From positions 1-64,000 of the forward strand of contig JASANH010001441.1 of the NCBI GenBank assembly GCA_030248295.1: a stretch of 64,000 bases of DNA, written 5' to 3'. The notes beneath the pieces are model-generated. The model worked only from the letters and a program-made list of their open reading frames with translations. It searched no databases and was not told the origin of the DNA. This DNA is from Mesodorylaimus sp. YZB2_4. Taxonomy: Eukaryota > Nematoda > Enoplea > Dorylaimida > Dorylaimidae. This document shows positions 23,001 through 34,851 of the stretch, one piece after another (positions within the stretch are counted from its first letter, which is position 1; each line of letters opens with the position of its first letter). The translations under genes were made by a program, and so were the position numbers.

Positions 23001-26000
23001 CTTCGCTGTGCCCATATCCCTCATCTATCTTTCTCTAGAAATCCATATGCAATATGAAAATGCAAAGCCTTTTGCTAGGCCATACCAAAAACGAGTCTTT
23101 GCTGTGTGGCCTTTTGGCGTTTGGTTGGCTTGATAAGATCAAGGCCGGCTTGGATGGACGGACGGACGGGGGCATTAGCTACCGCCGGAATTGTCGTCCG
23201 GTTAGGGAGTGCAATGGAGCGAACGGGCCGACGTCAGCCACGTGAGAATAGTAGCGAGGGATTGATTCGTCAATGATGCACCACGTTTTGTTTCCTTCTA
23301 TCTGAACGTCACGCTGCTATTAGCTTTTGCACTGGATTTGTGGCACGGTTAAAATTCGTTGTCAACGGAATGACAGATGATCAATTTCGAGAAAAAATAC
23401 ACAGGCATAACGTAAATGAGCTTTATACTTTTTCAACAAAACCGGAAGGGGCGGTCGTTTGAGCACTTCTAGTTTTTCCTAAAATAATAGGTTCGACTGG
23501 GCAGTGTGGAAGTGGGATGAGTAATAGGGTCCGAACGATGGGTGTAATCACGGGCAGAAAGGTATTTATGGAGACGAGCAAACAGCGAAAACAGCCATTT
23601 GTGCAGGAGGAAGCAGTAAAACATCGTAAAAGGCAGGCTGGCCGAGAAGGTGCTTGGTCTCTGAATGTTTGATAAGATGCTGTAAATATATCGAAAGTTG
23701 TGTGCATTGTTTTGAGGGAGGACGAGCATGAAGTTATGTTGTCTTTTCGCATTTCGAAATCTTTCGTCTAGCATCTCTGGCCATCTGCTGTCTTGGCGGG
23801 GTGTAGTGCGAAGGATAGGGGCCGTTTTTGAGACGTTCACGAATGCCTGCTGGTGTTGGTACGAGGAGGCAGTCAGCTGAGAAATAGCTGTCATTCGTTC
23901 CTAGACTGGCAAAGGCAGGAGCCTCGAAGCAGATTCTTAATCATTGGTGTACTCGTAAATGGACGAATGGAGTGTTGGGGACTGGGTGGATCGTGTTTTT
24001 TCTCACGGTGCCACCGAAAAGCCCTCGGCAGTCCTCGCGCTGACCACTGGGAGGGTGGAGTAGTGGAAAAAAGAATAGAAAACGGGACGTGTGAGAAAGA
24101 ATGGTTGGAGGGGGCACGTGAGCACAAATATGTACAGCGGGGAAGAATGGGCTGGGTGTCCCCGTAGCGATTCCGAACTCGAGGTAAAATGGGCAGCAGC
24201 AATTAGAGGAGGGGTGGTAGAGTGACCAGGTCAGAGTTTGGCTGAGGATTGCGGTCGTATTTTGTTGACCATTGGTTGAACAGCGGGGGCAGCGAGAGCG
24301 AGGGGAGGGAATTAAGGGCGAAACAAAACAATGCTCGGCCGCGGACAATTGCCGTAAACTCTGGGTCGACACGGTAGTGTGTATAGAAAAGACACTCGAG
24401 AAAGAGTCGACTCATCATCGTCATCTCGACGTGGCCCCGACTCGGCGCTGTTTGCGTATCGTATCGTCGCTGCCCCTCCCCATTAGCGCCCGAGATAGGG
24501 AGCAGGGCGTTGACAAATGTGTATCAGTTGTTGGGCTCCACTCGTGTGCAATCGAGGCCCGAGGAATGTTTCTTTGGCGTCGTGCACAGCTGGAAACGGC
24601 CTGTCCATTGGTGGCCGGTCCACTTGTTATTGTCCGGGGCTACTGTAAGCCCGCGCCCATGAATCCTGGAATGGTGACAAACTGATGCGCAGCCTGGGCT
24701 TGGTGGATACTGATCAGTACAGTATGCCTTATCAGGCCAGTGTTGGTTGCAGTCTGACACGGGGCCTGTGGGCATTCATGTTGCCCGTCGACTGGCATGC
24801 GAGACGCAATGAGTCTGCTGAGAAAATCGTATCGATCGTAATCGTAGAAATGATTGACGCGAGGCTTTGTCAAAACAAAATAAGGGCCGTCAGCCAGTGC
24901 GCCTTGTTCCGTTCGTCAATGACAGTTGTTTAGTGGGGGCGGGCCTGGGAATGAATTTTTGACAGAACGTAAGATGACTGATTCCTGGAGCTTTGCGAAA
25001 TTTCTTGGAAAATATGCTCGTCGGAAATGGATGGATCGAAGTGGTGTCGGTTGCATACTGTAGAGGCTACTGTACCGAGTGATAAATAAGGGGTGTGCAT
25101 TAAATGAGGGACACTTTCGAACATGCCAAGAACATTTTGAGTCAGTGTATTCTGATGGGGCGTGTCTGTGTATAGTGCATGGAAGAAAGGACATCACGCG
25201 ACTTGGACGGCGTTCGTTTTGTCCATTTTGAAAGCGTTTTCGCGCCAATTATCCATTGTATGAAGGTAATCGCAATTCGATCAGGGAGGTCGGACAATAG
25301 TGGAATGGGGTAATTTTCACCTACGGTAGGTTAGGGTGGCTTCTTTGGTTGGTTGAGAGACGGGTGACGCTTGCTTGGTCCAGAGCCGCTGCGAGGCGAA
25401 AAAGGCAACGAAAGAGGGCGGGTATATAATAATAAATAATCATAGGCGCCCCACTGGCCGGCGGCGACATTGAGTCGAACGAGCAAATTGGCCGCCTAGA
25501 AGGCGAGGCGCGTAATCACTGCTGGCTCCATAAGGGCCGAACCGGCTGTCACTAGAGACACCTTATATTGATGTAACAATGTTGGAAATGCGGCGTAAGG
25601 TAATCGTCATTGCACGTCAAATCGGCCGTGCTGAACACGCCGTCCTCTCCATTCCGTGTCACCAGTGCCAGTCTATAGTCTACTGTAGCCGCTTCCGGCT
25701 CATGCTCGTCTCGACTCGATTTGCATTGGTTCGAGATTGATGACCATGGTGCGAAGGTTATCAATGCCTGATAGGCTGGTCACCAGCGAGTTTCCGAGTG
25801 CACACTCGCAGTGCAAGTGCTCTTTTCCATTTTAGGGTAACCGATTCCCAGGAAGTCCGAATCCGGCCTCTAGCCCGTTCAGTTTCCAACAAGGCGCCGC
25901 GCCTTTCGCCGGCTTTTCGCCTTGTTATCCAACGGCTCCTGACGGTGGTCAGTCAGCGCCATCACAAGCGGCCGCTGGACCCGCAGCTTTTCCATTTGCC

Positions 26001-27926
26001 TTATGTGGCGATCCGAAGAGTGGTAAGTGTGAGCGGTGGGGCATAGACCAAGTTACAAGTGGGCTCCTTTCCTGTTTCAGTTGGGATTCGCTCGCCGTTT
26101 GGTTTCTTCGCCGCTGGTCAATGTTCTCCCTCGTTTGGACCTCCTATGCTGATACAGCCGTCTATGTTGGAGCAATGGTACGCAGCGGCTCGTTACGGCA
26201 GTCCTATGTTTCCATTGATGATGACTGCTACGGGGCCCGGTTCGGCGCCGGTTCCGTGTAGCCCGAACGCCACGTTGAGTCCGATCGTGAACAGTAGTCC
26301 GATTGCTGGCGGTGCCCCTAGTTTGCCTCCGACTGCGGCATTGGCACCACCGGCGTTGGTTCCGGCATACCCAGCCCACTACGCAGCCAACCAACTACGA
26401 TTCCCAGGCTCGGCAGCTTCGACGGCGACCAACGCCTTGGCGGCAATGTCCCAGATTCCATTACCAGTCGTTACGACGTCCGTGAAAGGTGTGGCCAGCA
26501 ACATGGTCGCCAGTGCCACCGCCTCCGCCTCCATTCGCAACTCGCTGACACAAAACGGGTCCTCGTCGGCGAATCCGAATTCGGTGGGTTTGGCCAGGAA
26601 TCGAACAGGCTCCAATGCAATCCATGAACAGCATCACGATGAGAATGGTGCTTCGAATTCGAGCGCCGTGCATGCGTCGAGCCGATCGAGTCAGGAAAAA
26701 GCGTTGAAGAAAATGACGCACATCAAGAAACCGCTGAACGCCTTCATGCTGTACATGAAAGAAATGCGACCAATCGTCATGCAGGAGGTCGGGTTGAAGG
26801 AGAGGCAATCGGCCGAGATTAATCGAATCCTTGGACGGAGGGTAAGGGCATGTTGGTGGTTTTTGGATTGTCGGGTTTGGTTGTCGCCTGTGGATGGATG
26901 GGAGGGTTCGATCGAGTGTGTCAGTGTCAGTTGATGATCGTAAGCTGTCTTTTCAGTGGCATTCGTTAACGAGAGACGAACAGCAGAAATATTACGATTT
27001 GGCTCGCCACGAGCGGACATTGCATATGCAACGATACCCTAACTGGTCGGCCCGTGACAATTACGCCTTGCATAAGAAGAAGAAACGAAAGCGCGATAAG
27101 GCGCAGGGTGAGTGTGCTGCGGGGACTGATTTTGCGTTGATCTTGATTTGTAATACTCTTTTTTCAGAGAACTTAGAAATGAAGAAATGCAGGGCTCGGT
27201 TTGGTTTGGACCAACAGAGCAAGTGGTGCAAGCATTGCAGGTACGGGTTTGGTGTTTTCATTGTTGTTGGTGTCAGCTAATTAGGTATGCTGTGTTTCTA
27301 GGCGAAAGAAGAAATGTTTATGGTTTCGCGAGGGCGCGGGCACGAGCGTGTCGACGGCCTCCTCATCGGGCATTCAAGAAAACGGCGCCGATTCGGCCGA
27401 GCACAGTCCTCCTTGCGCGCAGGTTACCTCGACCACGAACGGCCCGGATGCAGCTTCTTCTACCGTCCTGACCACCGAAACGGACGTGAATAGTCCTCAG
27501 TCGCAAGTTACGTCGACGATAACGATCGCAGTGGGTGGTCGACCAGCCCTGCCTTCCGCCAACGGAGGTGGGTCAAGTAAGAAGAAAGTTTCCGTTTCCA
27601 CTACGGCCGCCGCGCCCAAAAACGGAACCAGCAGATCGGGACAATCGCCGGCGAGAAAGAAGAGGCGGCGTACGGAATCGATCGGCGGCGATTCGGACGA
27701 GGATGAGGCCAGTTCATCAGGGACCGATGATGAAGAGGCATCTTCGGACGGGGAAGAATTTGATGAGGATGAAGAGATTGACGAGGAGGCCGAAGCAGCC
27801 GCCATGGCCAGGGCAGCTGTGGAAGGAGCCGATTTTGATGAGGAAATGGCCGCACTCATATCGCCTCCATCTTCTGATCACGCAAATGGTCTCGCCGAAG
27901 AGGGCCAATCGTCGACGGTAACTTGA
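17041..27926 (+). CDS. TCF (pangolin/pop-1 orthologue): TCF/LEF HMG-box transcription factor with C-clamp (pangolin/POP-1 type)
   Basis: This is the nuclear effector of Wnt/beta-catenin signalling. Predicted exons are 17041-17893, 18049-18302, 25836-26022, 26081-26841, 26957-27107, 27168-27240 and 27302-27926; every internal junction keeps phase. The HMG box starts with [16 protein letters not shown] in exon 4, crosses the ILGRR/WHSL junction and ends in the basic KKKKRKRDK tail. Exon 6-7 encodes a C-clamp with four cysteines ([22 protein letters not shown]), which lets TCFs read an extra GC-rich helper site. The C-terminus is Ser/Glu/Asp-rich. The first in-frame ATG is at 17503 (MALGDD..., acidic), but the frame is open back to 17041 and Pro-rich, so the true start is uncertain. 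A canonical beta-catenin-binding motif is not obvious. The acidic stretch after 17503 is the best candidate. Confidence 0.93.
18303..25835 (+). other. 7.5-kb second intron of the TCF gene
   Basis: The donor GTAAGT at 18303 and acceptor TTTTAG at 25831-25835 join in phase 0. No coding exon was recognised inside. The sense strand is visibly G- and T-rich over long stretches, and six copies of the octamer TACTGTAG lie inside (19068, 19852, 20383, 21439, 25056, 25681). Its size, compared with typical introns of about 50-150 nt here, suggests embedded regulatory elements or an alternative promoter, as is common in TCF genes. Confidence 0.6.
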
Positions 27927-29985
27927 GGCTGGTCGATGGCTCGGTTATGGTATGGCAATGAGGCACCTAGGGTCTAGTGAATCGAGTTTTGTAGAGGAGG
28001 CTGATTTACAATGGGAGCTTATTTCGAATACAAATTTGTGGCATGTCTGTAATGGAAGGCCCAGTTTCCGGTTGTTTTACTGCCGCCGCCAGGGTCATTA
28101 CAGGCTTTTCGGAACTCTCCTTCTGAGAATTCTTGACCGCTCTTGTTTTGAAGAGTCACTGATCAAAGTTTGTGTATAAGTTTAGAAATAGTAGCCGCGT
28201 CTGTGTCTTAGTTTTTTGTGTTTTTTCTCTTCGACCAGTTGATATGACGTTAGGGCTGACCTAGCACACGACATTGAGATGACGGTTGAGACTGATGCTG
28301 CCTTACGAATAAGTCCGGATGCAATGACTAGTTTTGGTTACGTATTTTTCTCTTTTTTTTTATTGGGCATTTGGAATGCAAAATGTCTCAACTAACGTCC
28401 ATGTTGTTCTTAGTTTTCGTTTTAGTTATCCCATTTTTGTGTAGTGACCCAAAAATCCGTCCAATTTCTGAGTAATCTTAGTTTTCCTTTCTTGTAAGCC
28501 TGTTTTAGTTTGTGTGGCGTATATGCAATACAGTAGGCATAGGCCTGAAGGATGGACCCTAACACTGAAGCCTAGAGTCTGCGCGTATGTTAGGTTGTAT
28601 GAACTGTATTTTATATCTATTTTTGCCGGAGCTATTGGGTGTCGACGAGAGAGTTAGGGGGCAGGTATTTTGATTGATTATGCATATAATGTTTGCCTGA
28701 TCAAAAATTTGCCGTTTTTTGTCGCAGTTAATGAATGGTTCGTTTTTTTGCGTGTCTTGTGTTTTCAAAGCTAAAGAGCGGTCTATGCGAGACAGGGTAT
28801 AGGACTCTCGAATAGGAGTTACGTATTTTTGAGCATTGTCCAATTTTTGTGAGCGTTTGTGAAACGTGTTTTGTAAGTTAGTATGTAAGCTAATGCACGT
28901 TTGAGCCTTTCGATCGTATGGAGTGGCCCAGATTTGAGTCGCGTTTTTTGTGCGGTTTTTCAGCTTGATCAACGGCGCCTGTATGTATTAGATCAGGGAT
29001 TACAGGATACAATTTTACGGATTAATAGGCGCATTCTTGCCTTTTTTTGTCAAGTGAACAAATGCAAAATAAGAAAATGGAACAAATTTGACGCAGCCCG
29101 CTTGTTCTCCTTTTTTGCCAGATGAGCAAACTGAAAGGCGATTTGGTGCTAGAAAGCGGAATGAAGGGTAGCCATTTCGGGGGTATATTATGTTTTTGAA
29201 GCAGATGCACATTTTTGGTAGTCATTGGCGTTGCCTCGTAATGATTGGATTAGCATTAGAGAATACGTTTTTTGGTGACCAAGAGATGAGTATGCAATGC
29301 TTCTGTTTTGTGCCCGATTCTCCTCTGGATTCTGTTTTTTTTCGGTTTTTATTGGATTTTATATAGCTTCTTGGAGGCCAGTTGGGTTATGTATTGAATT
29401 GGGTGGGTAGCCAGGGTGTCCCCTTTTCCTTCTCGTAAATACCTAGCCTTATGAATTTTTGATTTCAAATATCTTGATGAGGTCAGTTTTCCGTAATTGG
29501 TCATACTGTAATCCCTCGGATGGGGAGCGCCGTTGCTGTGTATGTGTACAAAGTGGGCGTGCAGTATAGTTGGAACGTGTTGGTACTGTTCGTGTAAGGA
29601 GAATGATGGAATGAAAATGGAAAGGAATTGTTGGAGTGAGCATGGGAGGGGAGGTGTCTACAGTATACGTAGTGCAGGGTATCCTGATTAGTGACAATGA
29701 ATGCCAGAGTGGACAGTGATGCCCAGTAGTGTCACCTGGGCAGTCATTAAAGAACACGAAGGAAAAAGGTCTTGCAAGGGATGCCTCGGCAACAACGCGG
29801 CAATGTTCATTGCAGTGGCGAAAATGGACAGCTAGAACAAAGCGTTGTACGTATTCGGTATGATATACTTAAGGTAGAACGCTGATTTCTGGTGCACTTT
29901 AGTAGAAATTCGTCGACTGCGCAGCGAATGAAGTCACAGTACCACGCGTGGTTTGAAGATTGAAGCTGCTCGATGCTTGCCAGCA
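27927..29985 (+). other. TCF 3' UTR and downstream non-coding DNA
   Basis: The sense strand is T-rich with many T5-T9 runs, as expected of an untranslated trailer. I see no clear end point and no other gene. Confidence 0.45.
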
Positions 29986-30009
29986 CAGGTCACTTAACTT
30001 TGTGTACCT

Positions 30010-30115
30010 GGGCAGGGTCTGTGGTAACGTGACTGGTGGAGCTTTTGCACCAAGCCAGTTAGGCAAGTCTTCCAACCGAGTCCACGGCTAGAGCATTTCC
30101 ATGACTGGCGCGTAC
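30010..30115. repeat. Dispersed repeat family 3, copy A
   Basis: A segment with GTGACTGGTGGAGCTTTTGC, then CCAGTT, CCAACCG and TGACTGGCGCG, matches in order and spacing a segment at about 57910-58015 inside an ABCC intron. Neither end is defined. Confidence 0.5.
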
Positions 30116-30715
30116 CCAGATATGGCTGCAGAAGATTGATTTCCAGACGAGCCCCAACAAGTGTTTCGACTCCAAGGTCTTGGTTGCGAAAACTTCTTCA
30201 CAACTCGCCAGCATGCACACTGCGCAGTGTTAAGTGCTTGTGCGCCGACAGGGCCTTGCAAATTTGTAGTATCGTTTCAACCCTGACTGATGACTGATCG
30301 ATTTCCTGGACCTGACGGATCCTGGATTTCCTGGACCTCATGTAGGTGCAGAAAGGGTATCCACGCCTGGTAAAGCGAGGGCCCTCCTTTAGTCATGAGG
30401 ATGTGTAGAAGACGAGGGTTAGTAATTCTTGCCCTTGAATTTATTACTGAAATAGGCGGGAAATTGCGGCCGGCCACAGAGCTTGTTGCGGTGAGGTCAA
30501 GAATGGCGCTACGTTTTGTTAAAGAGCCCTACCGGCTGATGCATACGTAATTGCTGTCACAATCGCGGTCATTGCCGCTGCCGCTTTCTGAGTGTCCTCC
30601 AGCGATGAACGAGTTGTACAGAATTGACAGCAAGCGAAAGACAGGTGGCAAATGCAGTAGCGAACAAAAGTAGAGCATCTCTGTTCTCAGTTGCAATGGG
30701 AAGTATTTTCTGATC
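30116..30715. other. Unannotated intergenic stretch
   Basis: Apart from a short direct repeat of TGGATTTCCTGGACCT-like sequence near 30300-30340, I see nothing I can name. Confidence 0.4.
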
Positions 30716-30732
30716 AGTATGTGCAACTCCCT

Positions 30733-31140
30733 CCCGCCGTTTACCGCGCCCAAGTCCCCTTTCCTGCTTCCTCCTGCCCTTTCACGCTCCCACCTGCCCT
30801 ATCCCACTCCCTCCTACCCTTTCACGCAGCTTCCTCCTGCGCTTTCCTGCTCCCTCCTGCCTTTTCCTGCTGCCTCCTGCCCTTTCCTGCTCCCTCCTGC
30901 CCTTTCACGCTCCCTGCAGGAGGGAGCAGGAGGGAGCTGGAAAAGGCAGGAGGCAGCAGGAACGGGCAGGGAAAGGCAGCGGGAAAGGGCAAGCTCTTTC
31001 CTGCCCTTTCCTGCTTTCTCCTGCTCTTTCCCACTCCTTCTGCTGTATTCTGTTTCCTCCTGATCTTTCCCACACCCTCCTGCTCTTTCCTGCTGTCTCC
31101 TGCCCTTTCCTGCTTCTTCCTGCCCGTTCCTGCTGCCTCC
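30733..31140. repeat. 20-bp polypyrimidine minisatellite with strand switch
   Basis: The plus strand repeats an imperfect 20-bp unit, CCTGCTCCCTCCTGCCCTTT. At about 30915 the array flips: positions 30918-30991 carry the purine complement (GGAGGGAGCAGG...), and it flips back to pyrimidine at about 30992. The first junction is a near-palindrome, GCTCCCTGCAGGAGGGAGC. Long frames seen here are repeat artefacts. Confidence 0.9.
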
Positions 31141-31194
31141 TTTTTTGCTTTTTTGTTTTTTAATTTTTGTGGGCCGAAGCCCGTTTTTGCCTCT

Positions 31195-31575
31195 AGCCGG
31201 ACAGCAGTCAAACGTTATAAGCAAGGCTGTGCGGGGACTGGCACACACAGTTACTTCCCTCTGCGTGTCTTCACTTGGAGCACTTCCACACGAGGGCATC
31301 CTGGACAGGACACCGACTTCCTCGGACAGTGGCGAGGCTTTGAACCCTGTCGGTGCTCGACAGCCGAGACTGTCTCCTCGTTTGGCTTCCGTCTCTCCCC
31401 TCGGAGCACCTCGGCGGTACCGGGTGAGTCACCCACGTTCTGGCGTACAAGGTCAGCGAGGGTTTATGGTTCGCAAACCAACCTCCATCACTGGGGATCG
31501 AACCCGGGACGAGTCCAGCCACTCGCTTCCAAGTAATACGGAGAGACGAATGCCGAACCGCTGCGCCACCGCGGC
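31195..31575 (-). repeat. tRNA-derived SINE family 1, copy B
   Basis: On the minus strand the head has an intact A-box TGGCGCAGCGG (31558-31568) and B-box GGGTTCGATCCCC (31493-31505), about 75 nt apart, followed by the family body. It sits inside the minisatellite, whose repeats resume at about 31580, so it inserted into the array. Confidence 0.88.
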
Positions 31576-31579
31576 CGCC

Positions 31580-31930
31580 TCCTGCTGCCTCCTGCCCTTC
31601 CCTGCTTTCTCGTGCCCTTATCTGCTCCCTCCTTTCAATTCCTTCGCCCTTCTGCCCTTCGCTGCTTCTTCCTGCCCTTCGCTGCTTTCTCCTGCCCTTT
31701 CCCACTCCCTAATGCCCTATCCTGCTCCCTTTTGCCTTTTTCCACTCCCTCCCGCTTTTTCCTTATGTTTTCTCCCCCTCCCCCTCCTGCCCTTATTTGC
31801 CCTTTCCCGCTCCCTCGGGCTCTTTCCTGCTCCCTCGAGGGTAGGCGGCTGGAAAGGGGCAGCAGGGAGAAGGAAAGGGCTGGACAGGATTGAGCAGGAA
31901 ATGAAGAGGATGGGCAGGAAAGGGAAGGAG
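31580..31930. repeat. Second half of the 20-bp minisatellite
   Basis: Pyrimidine units (CTGCTCCCT, CTGCCCTT) run to about 31835. A second strand switch then gives purine units (GGGAGAAGGAAAGGGC) to about 31930. Confidence 0.8.
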
Positions 31931-32477
31931 AAATCAAATGCATCCGAGAATGCGGAAATGGGAACTGAGAGAAAATTGTGTTAGATGGAACAAAAGGCCT
32001 CTCGAATTTTATCGTGTACCCTGCGGAGACAGTGAGCATTGACTCGAGATTGCGGGCAGTGCCAGCGGGCAGCACCGATAAGATTTACATGGTGCTTCCA
32101 TTATATCATGACGACGCCCCTGTGGTTACAGTGCATGGAAGGTCGGAGACGTTGAATTATACCTTTGTTGAGGCCGCTATCAGACTACATGTAGAACACT
32201 CGTATCGACGGCCCATGACCTAACTAGTAGTCCTTAACTGCGTTCCATCCAAAATATATCCAGTTTCGATGGATCAAATCCGGTTCTAGCGCCTGGCCGC
32301 TTGGTACTATAAAATGGCCCAATCTGTTCGCTCAACTTCATTGTATCTGCGAAGGGGAGCGGAATATCGGAATCAACTAATTCCAGGCAAGGCACGACGA
32401 CGCCCATCCATCCAACCATTATCGTATTAATTAACATCATCTTGGTTTTTTCGAAAATTGGGTCAGCTAGTCGCAAA

Positions 32478-33448
32478 ATGAACGCTAATGGTAAGCTCTT
32501 GAGGCGTGTTCTTAGAGAATCAAGATTTACACCACCTATGTTTTGACATTAAAATCTGAAGCTCCATATTTTATTGTGTTTCAGAACAGCAACACGATGA
32601 GTCTACCATCGTTACCACGACAAAAATTATAAGAAAAGTCAATAGCCCATCTTTACTTGGTAAGACCATTGATGTTATTATGAGGGAAATCAGGTGGTTT
32701 TCGTCGAATTTTTGTAACTCGCTAAATTTCTTTTCCTCTTCTTCACACAGATATACCCTCGACCACCCCCAAACAGCGTTCGTCTACATCTTCGGTCTCG
32801 AGCAATGACGATATGAGCACTGCGATGGACAATGATCAAGCTGAAGCATCGCCTCGCAAAGGTAAGTCTAGGTATTTAGGTAGTGCTGGCTGAGGGAAAG
32901 ACAGCGATGGATGTTTAGGAAACGGGAAAACAGGGGGTCATTCGGGGATACGAGAGAGAGAGGAAGGGAAGAAAGGGAGGAAATACGTAGAATAAAACAA
33001 ATAATATGACTGATATGGAAACGTCCAGAGGAAAGAAGAATTCCAAGTTTAGAATGACTCCCAACGCATCATCCTGAACAGATTTAAGTAAGAAAACATT
33101 CACAGTTTCGTATCACAGTTTTCGTATTTTTAAGGCAATATTCGGTACAAGTATACGAACGAACTTGGAGTGAAAATTTTGCAGACGATGGAGGACATGA
33201 AAGGCCAGTCCGAAAGGCTTTTGCGCATCCGTCTGAAGGTCAAAGAACTCCCGAAGACACCCGAGGCAGCTGTCAGCGAGCTGATCATAAAGCCGATCCT
33301 CGATCGCATCGACGAAGCAGCTGCGATGGTAGACGTTTATCACGATAACATCGATGAAATAAAGGCCAAATGCATGGATTCCATCAAAGCCGATTTGTTC
33401 CGTTGGGTCAGTGCTGCCATCGACCGTCAGACGAAGGAAGGCATCTAG
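32478..33448 (+). CDS. Unrecognised 170-residue protein, four exons
   Basis: Exons 32478-32490, 32585-32659, 32751-32861 and 33135-33448 join with GT-AG sites and correct phase to give 171 codons including the stop. The start codon sits in a 13-nt first coding exon. The N-terminal half is Ser/Thr-rich and probably disordered. The C-terminal half (from about residue 70) is helical and charged, with KILQTMEDMKGQSERLLRIR, and ends in KEGI. There is no signal peptide or membrane segment. I do not recognise the family. The helical half could be a small coiled-coil subunit of a larger complex, but that is a guess. Confidence 0.7.
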
Positions 33449-34851
33449 TTCGTGAGCCGGAGATGTGCCACTTGCATGGATGAAGTTGAGCAGACCGAAT
33501 TATCAAGCTGTGATAAAATGTAGTTTTTTTTCTAACACAACTGCTCTCCCTTTTTTTTCTTAGAGCTGCTCATTTTCAGCGTAACAGGCTGGTAAATTCT
33601 CGGTTTTTTTTCTGCTAATACGATCAGGTTCAAAGGTGGCTTAAAAATTCATTTTGATTCATGGAAATCCAAAGAATAAACTCAAGTTAGATGACCTGTT
33701 CGCATTGATGCACTTCTCGAGGCTTGCAAGTTATTATTGAACCTTGGTGAGTGCAAAGTTCAAGTGAGAGAAAGGTTCAGAAGGGGAGCAGGTAAGAGCA
33801 GGAGCAGCCACACTTGCAGTGATTCTGCGTTCGTCTATCTTATTGATTTGCAGCGATCGATTGGGCTCGTCCCAAGTTCACCCTGGTGAAGAGCTCGTGT
33901 CTTATAGAATAGAATAGGTTTACTACTCAACCGCACCGAGTGCGCACTGATTAGTCAAAACGAGCATCTACCCAAACAGCAAAAGTGCACTGGCACAGAA
34001 CATACAAATTACACACGTCAGACAAAGGTAGACCAGTTCCACACACAGCAATCACCAAGTATCACCAGACAGGCCTAACATCAGAAGAGGTCACTCTCAT
34101 TTGCATAACTTGATCTTCATTCCCTCTTACATCTCCATCCTCCAAACTATAAATCCTCGCTGGCCTTGTGCTGACGTGAGCGACTCGTCCAATACTCACA
34201 TTTTAGGAGTTCTTGCTGCCTCTCTTATGTTTCACGGACTCTGTATGCGCATTTTATGCTCGTCTATCGAATAAAGAAAGAGTGATACACATACTCGTAC
34301 TATGCTCAACATGTGCGGAGTATCGGCGCTTCTTTGAGCTGGCCAACATAGGCCCAAGACTCCATACTGTGTGCAGTAAAACCATGTTTCTACACCTCCT
34401 ACAAGACAGTGCTCTTCCTGCAAGGTAAACCGGTCCGAGTAGCGGAACAGAACAGATATCCAGGTAATGTCTTCAATCATTGTGCTGCGCCTCCTAAGTG
34501 GACTTGTATTGGATAGGACTTTGCAATACTGTATAAAGTTTCGGATAGTGGCCTCCTCAACCGCCAATCGATATTACTACCGATCAACCTACTGTAGCAC
34601 TGATACCCCTCCGGCAATTACTCTCATCCCTGCTGGTCCAAACTCCATTTTTGCAAACTACAGCACACCACGGTACAGTCCGAATCGAATTTATTGCAAG
34701 GGAGAATGACCGATACACGTAGCACACTGTACATTACATCCACAAAAGGGTCCATATACGCCGGACTCACGAGACCCGTTCGATAGCCAGCTGCACACAC
34801 ATGCACAGAGCGAGTGCAGTATTTACGCAACTTGCTCATCGTCAGACTACC
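33449..34851. other. Intergenic between convergent genes
   Basis: This contains the 3' trailers of the 170-residue gene and of the PP1 subunit gene. No coding signature was found. One TACTGTAG occurs at 34590. Confidence 0.4.

Noticed and set aside
30691..31984. Long overlapping reading frames on both strands (up to about 280 codons)
   Set aside because: They are produced by the stop-poor 20-bp minisatellite and the SINE inside it. Sequence is repetitive in all frames and no domain is present.
31978..32223. 81-codon plus-strand frame before the 170-aa gene
   Set aside because: It starts after the minisatellite, has no recognisable similarity and no splice partner in phase. It may be chance.
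32234..32476. 80-codon minus-strand frame upstream of the 170-aa gene
   Set aside because: It overlaps the likely promoter/5' UTR of the neighbouring gene and has no family match.
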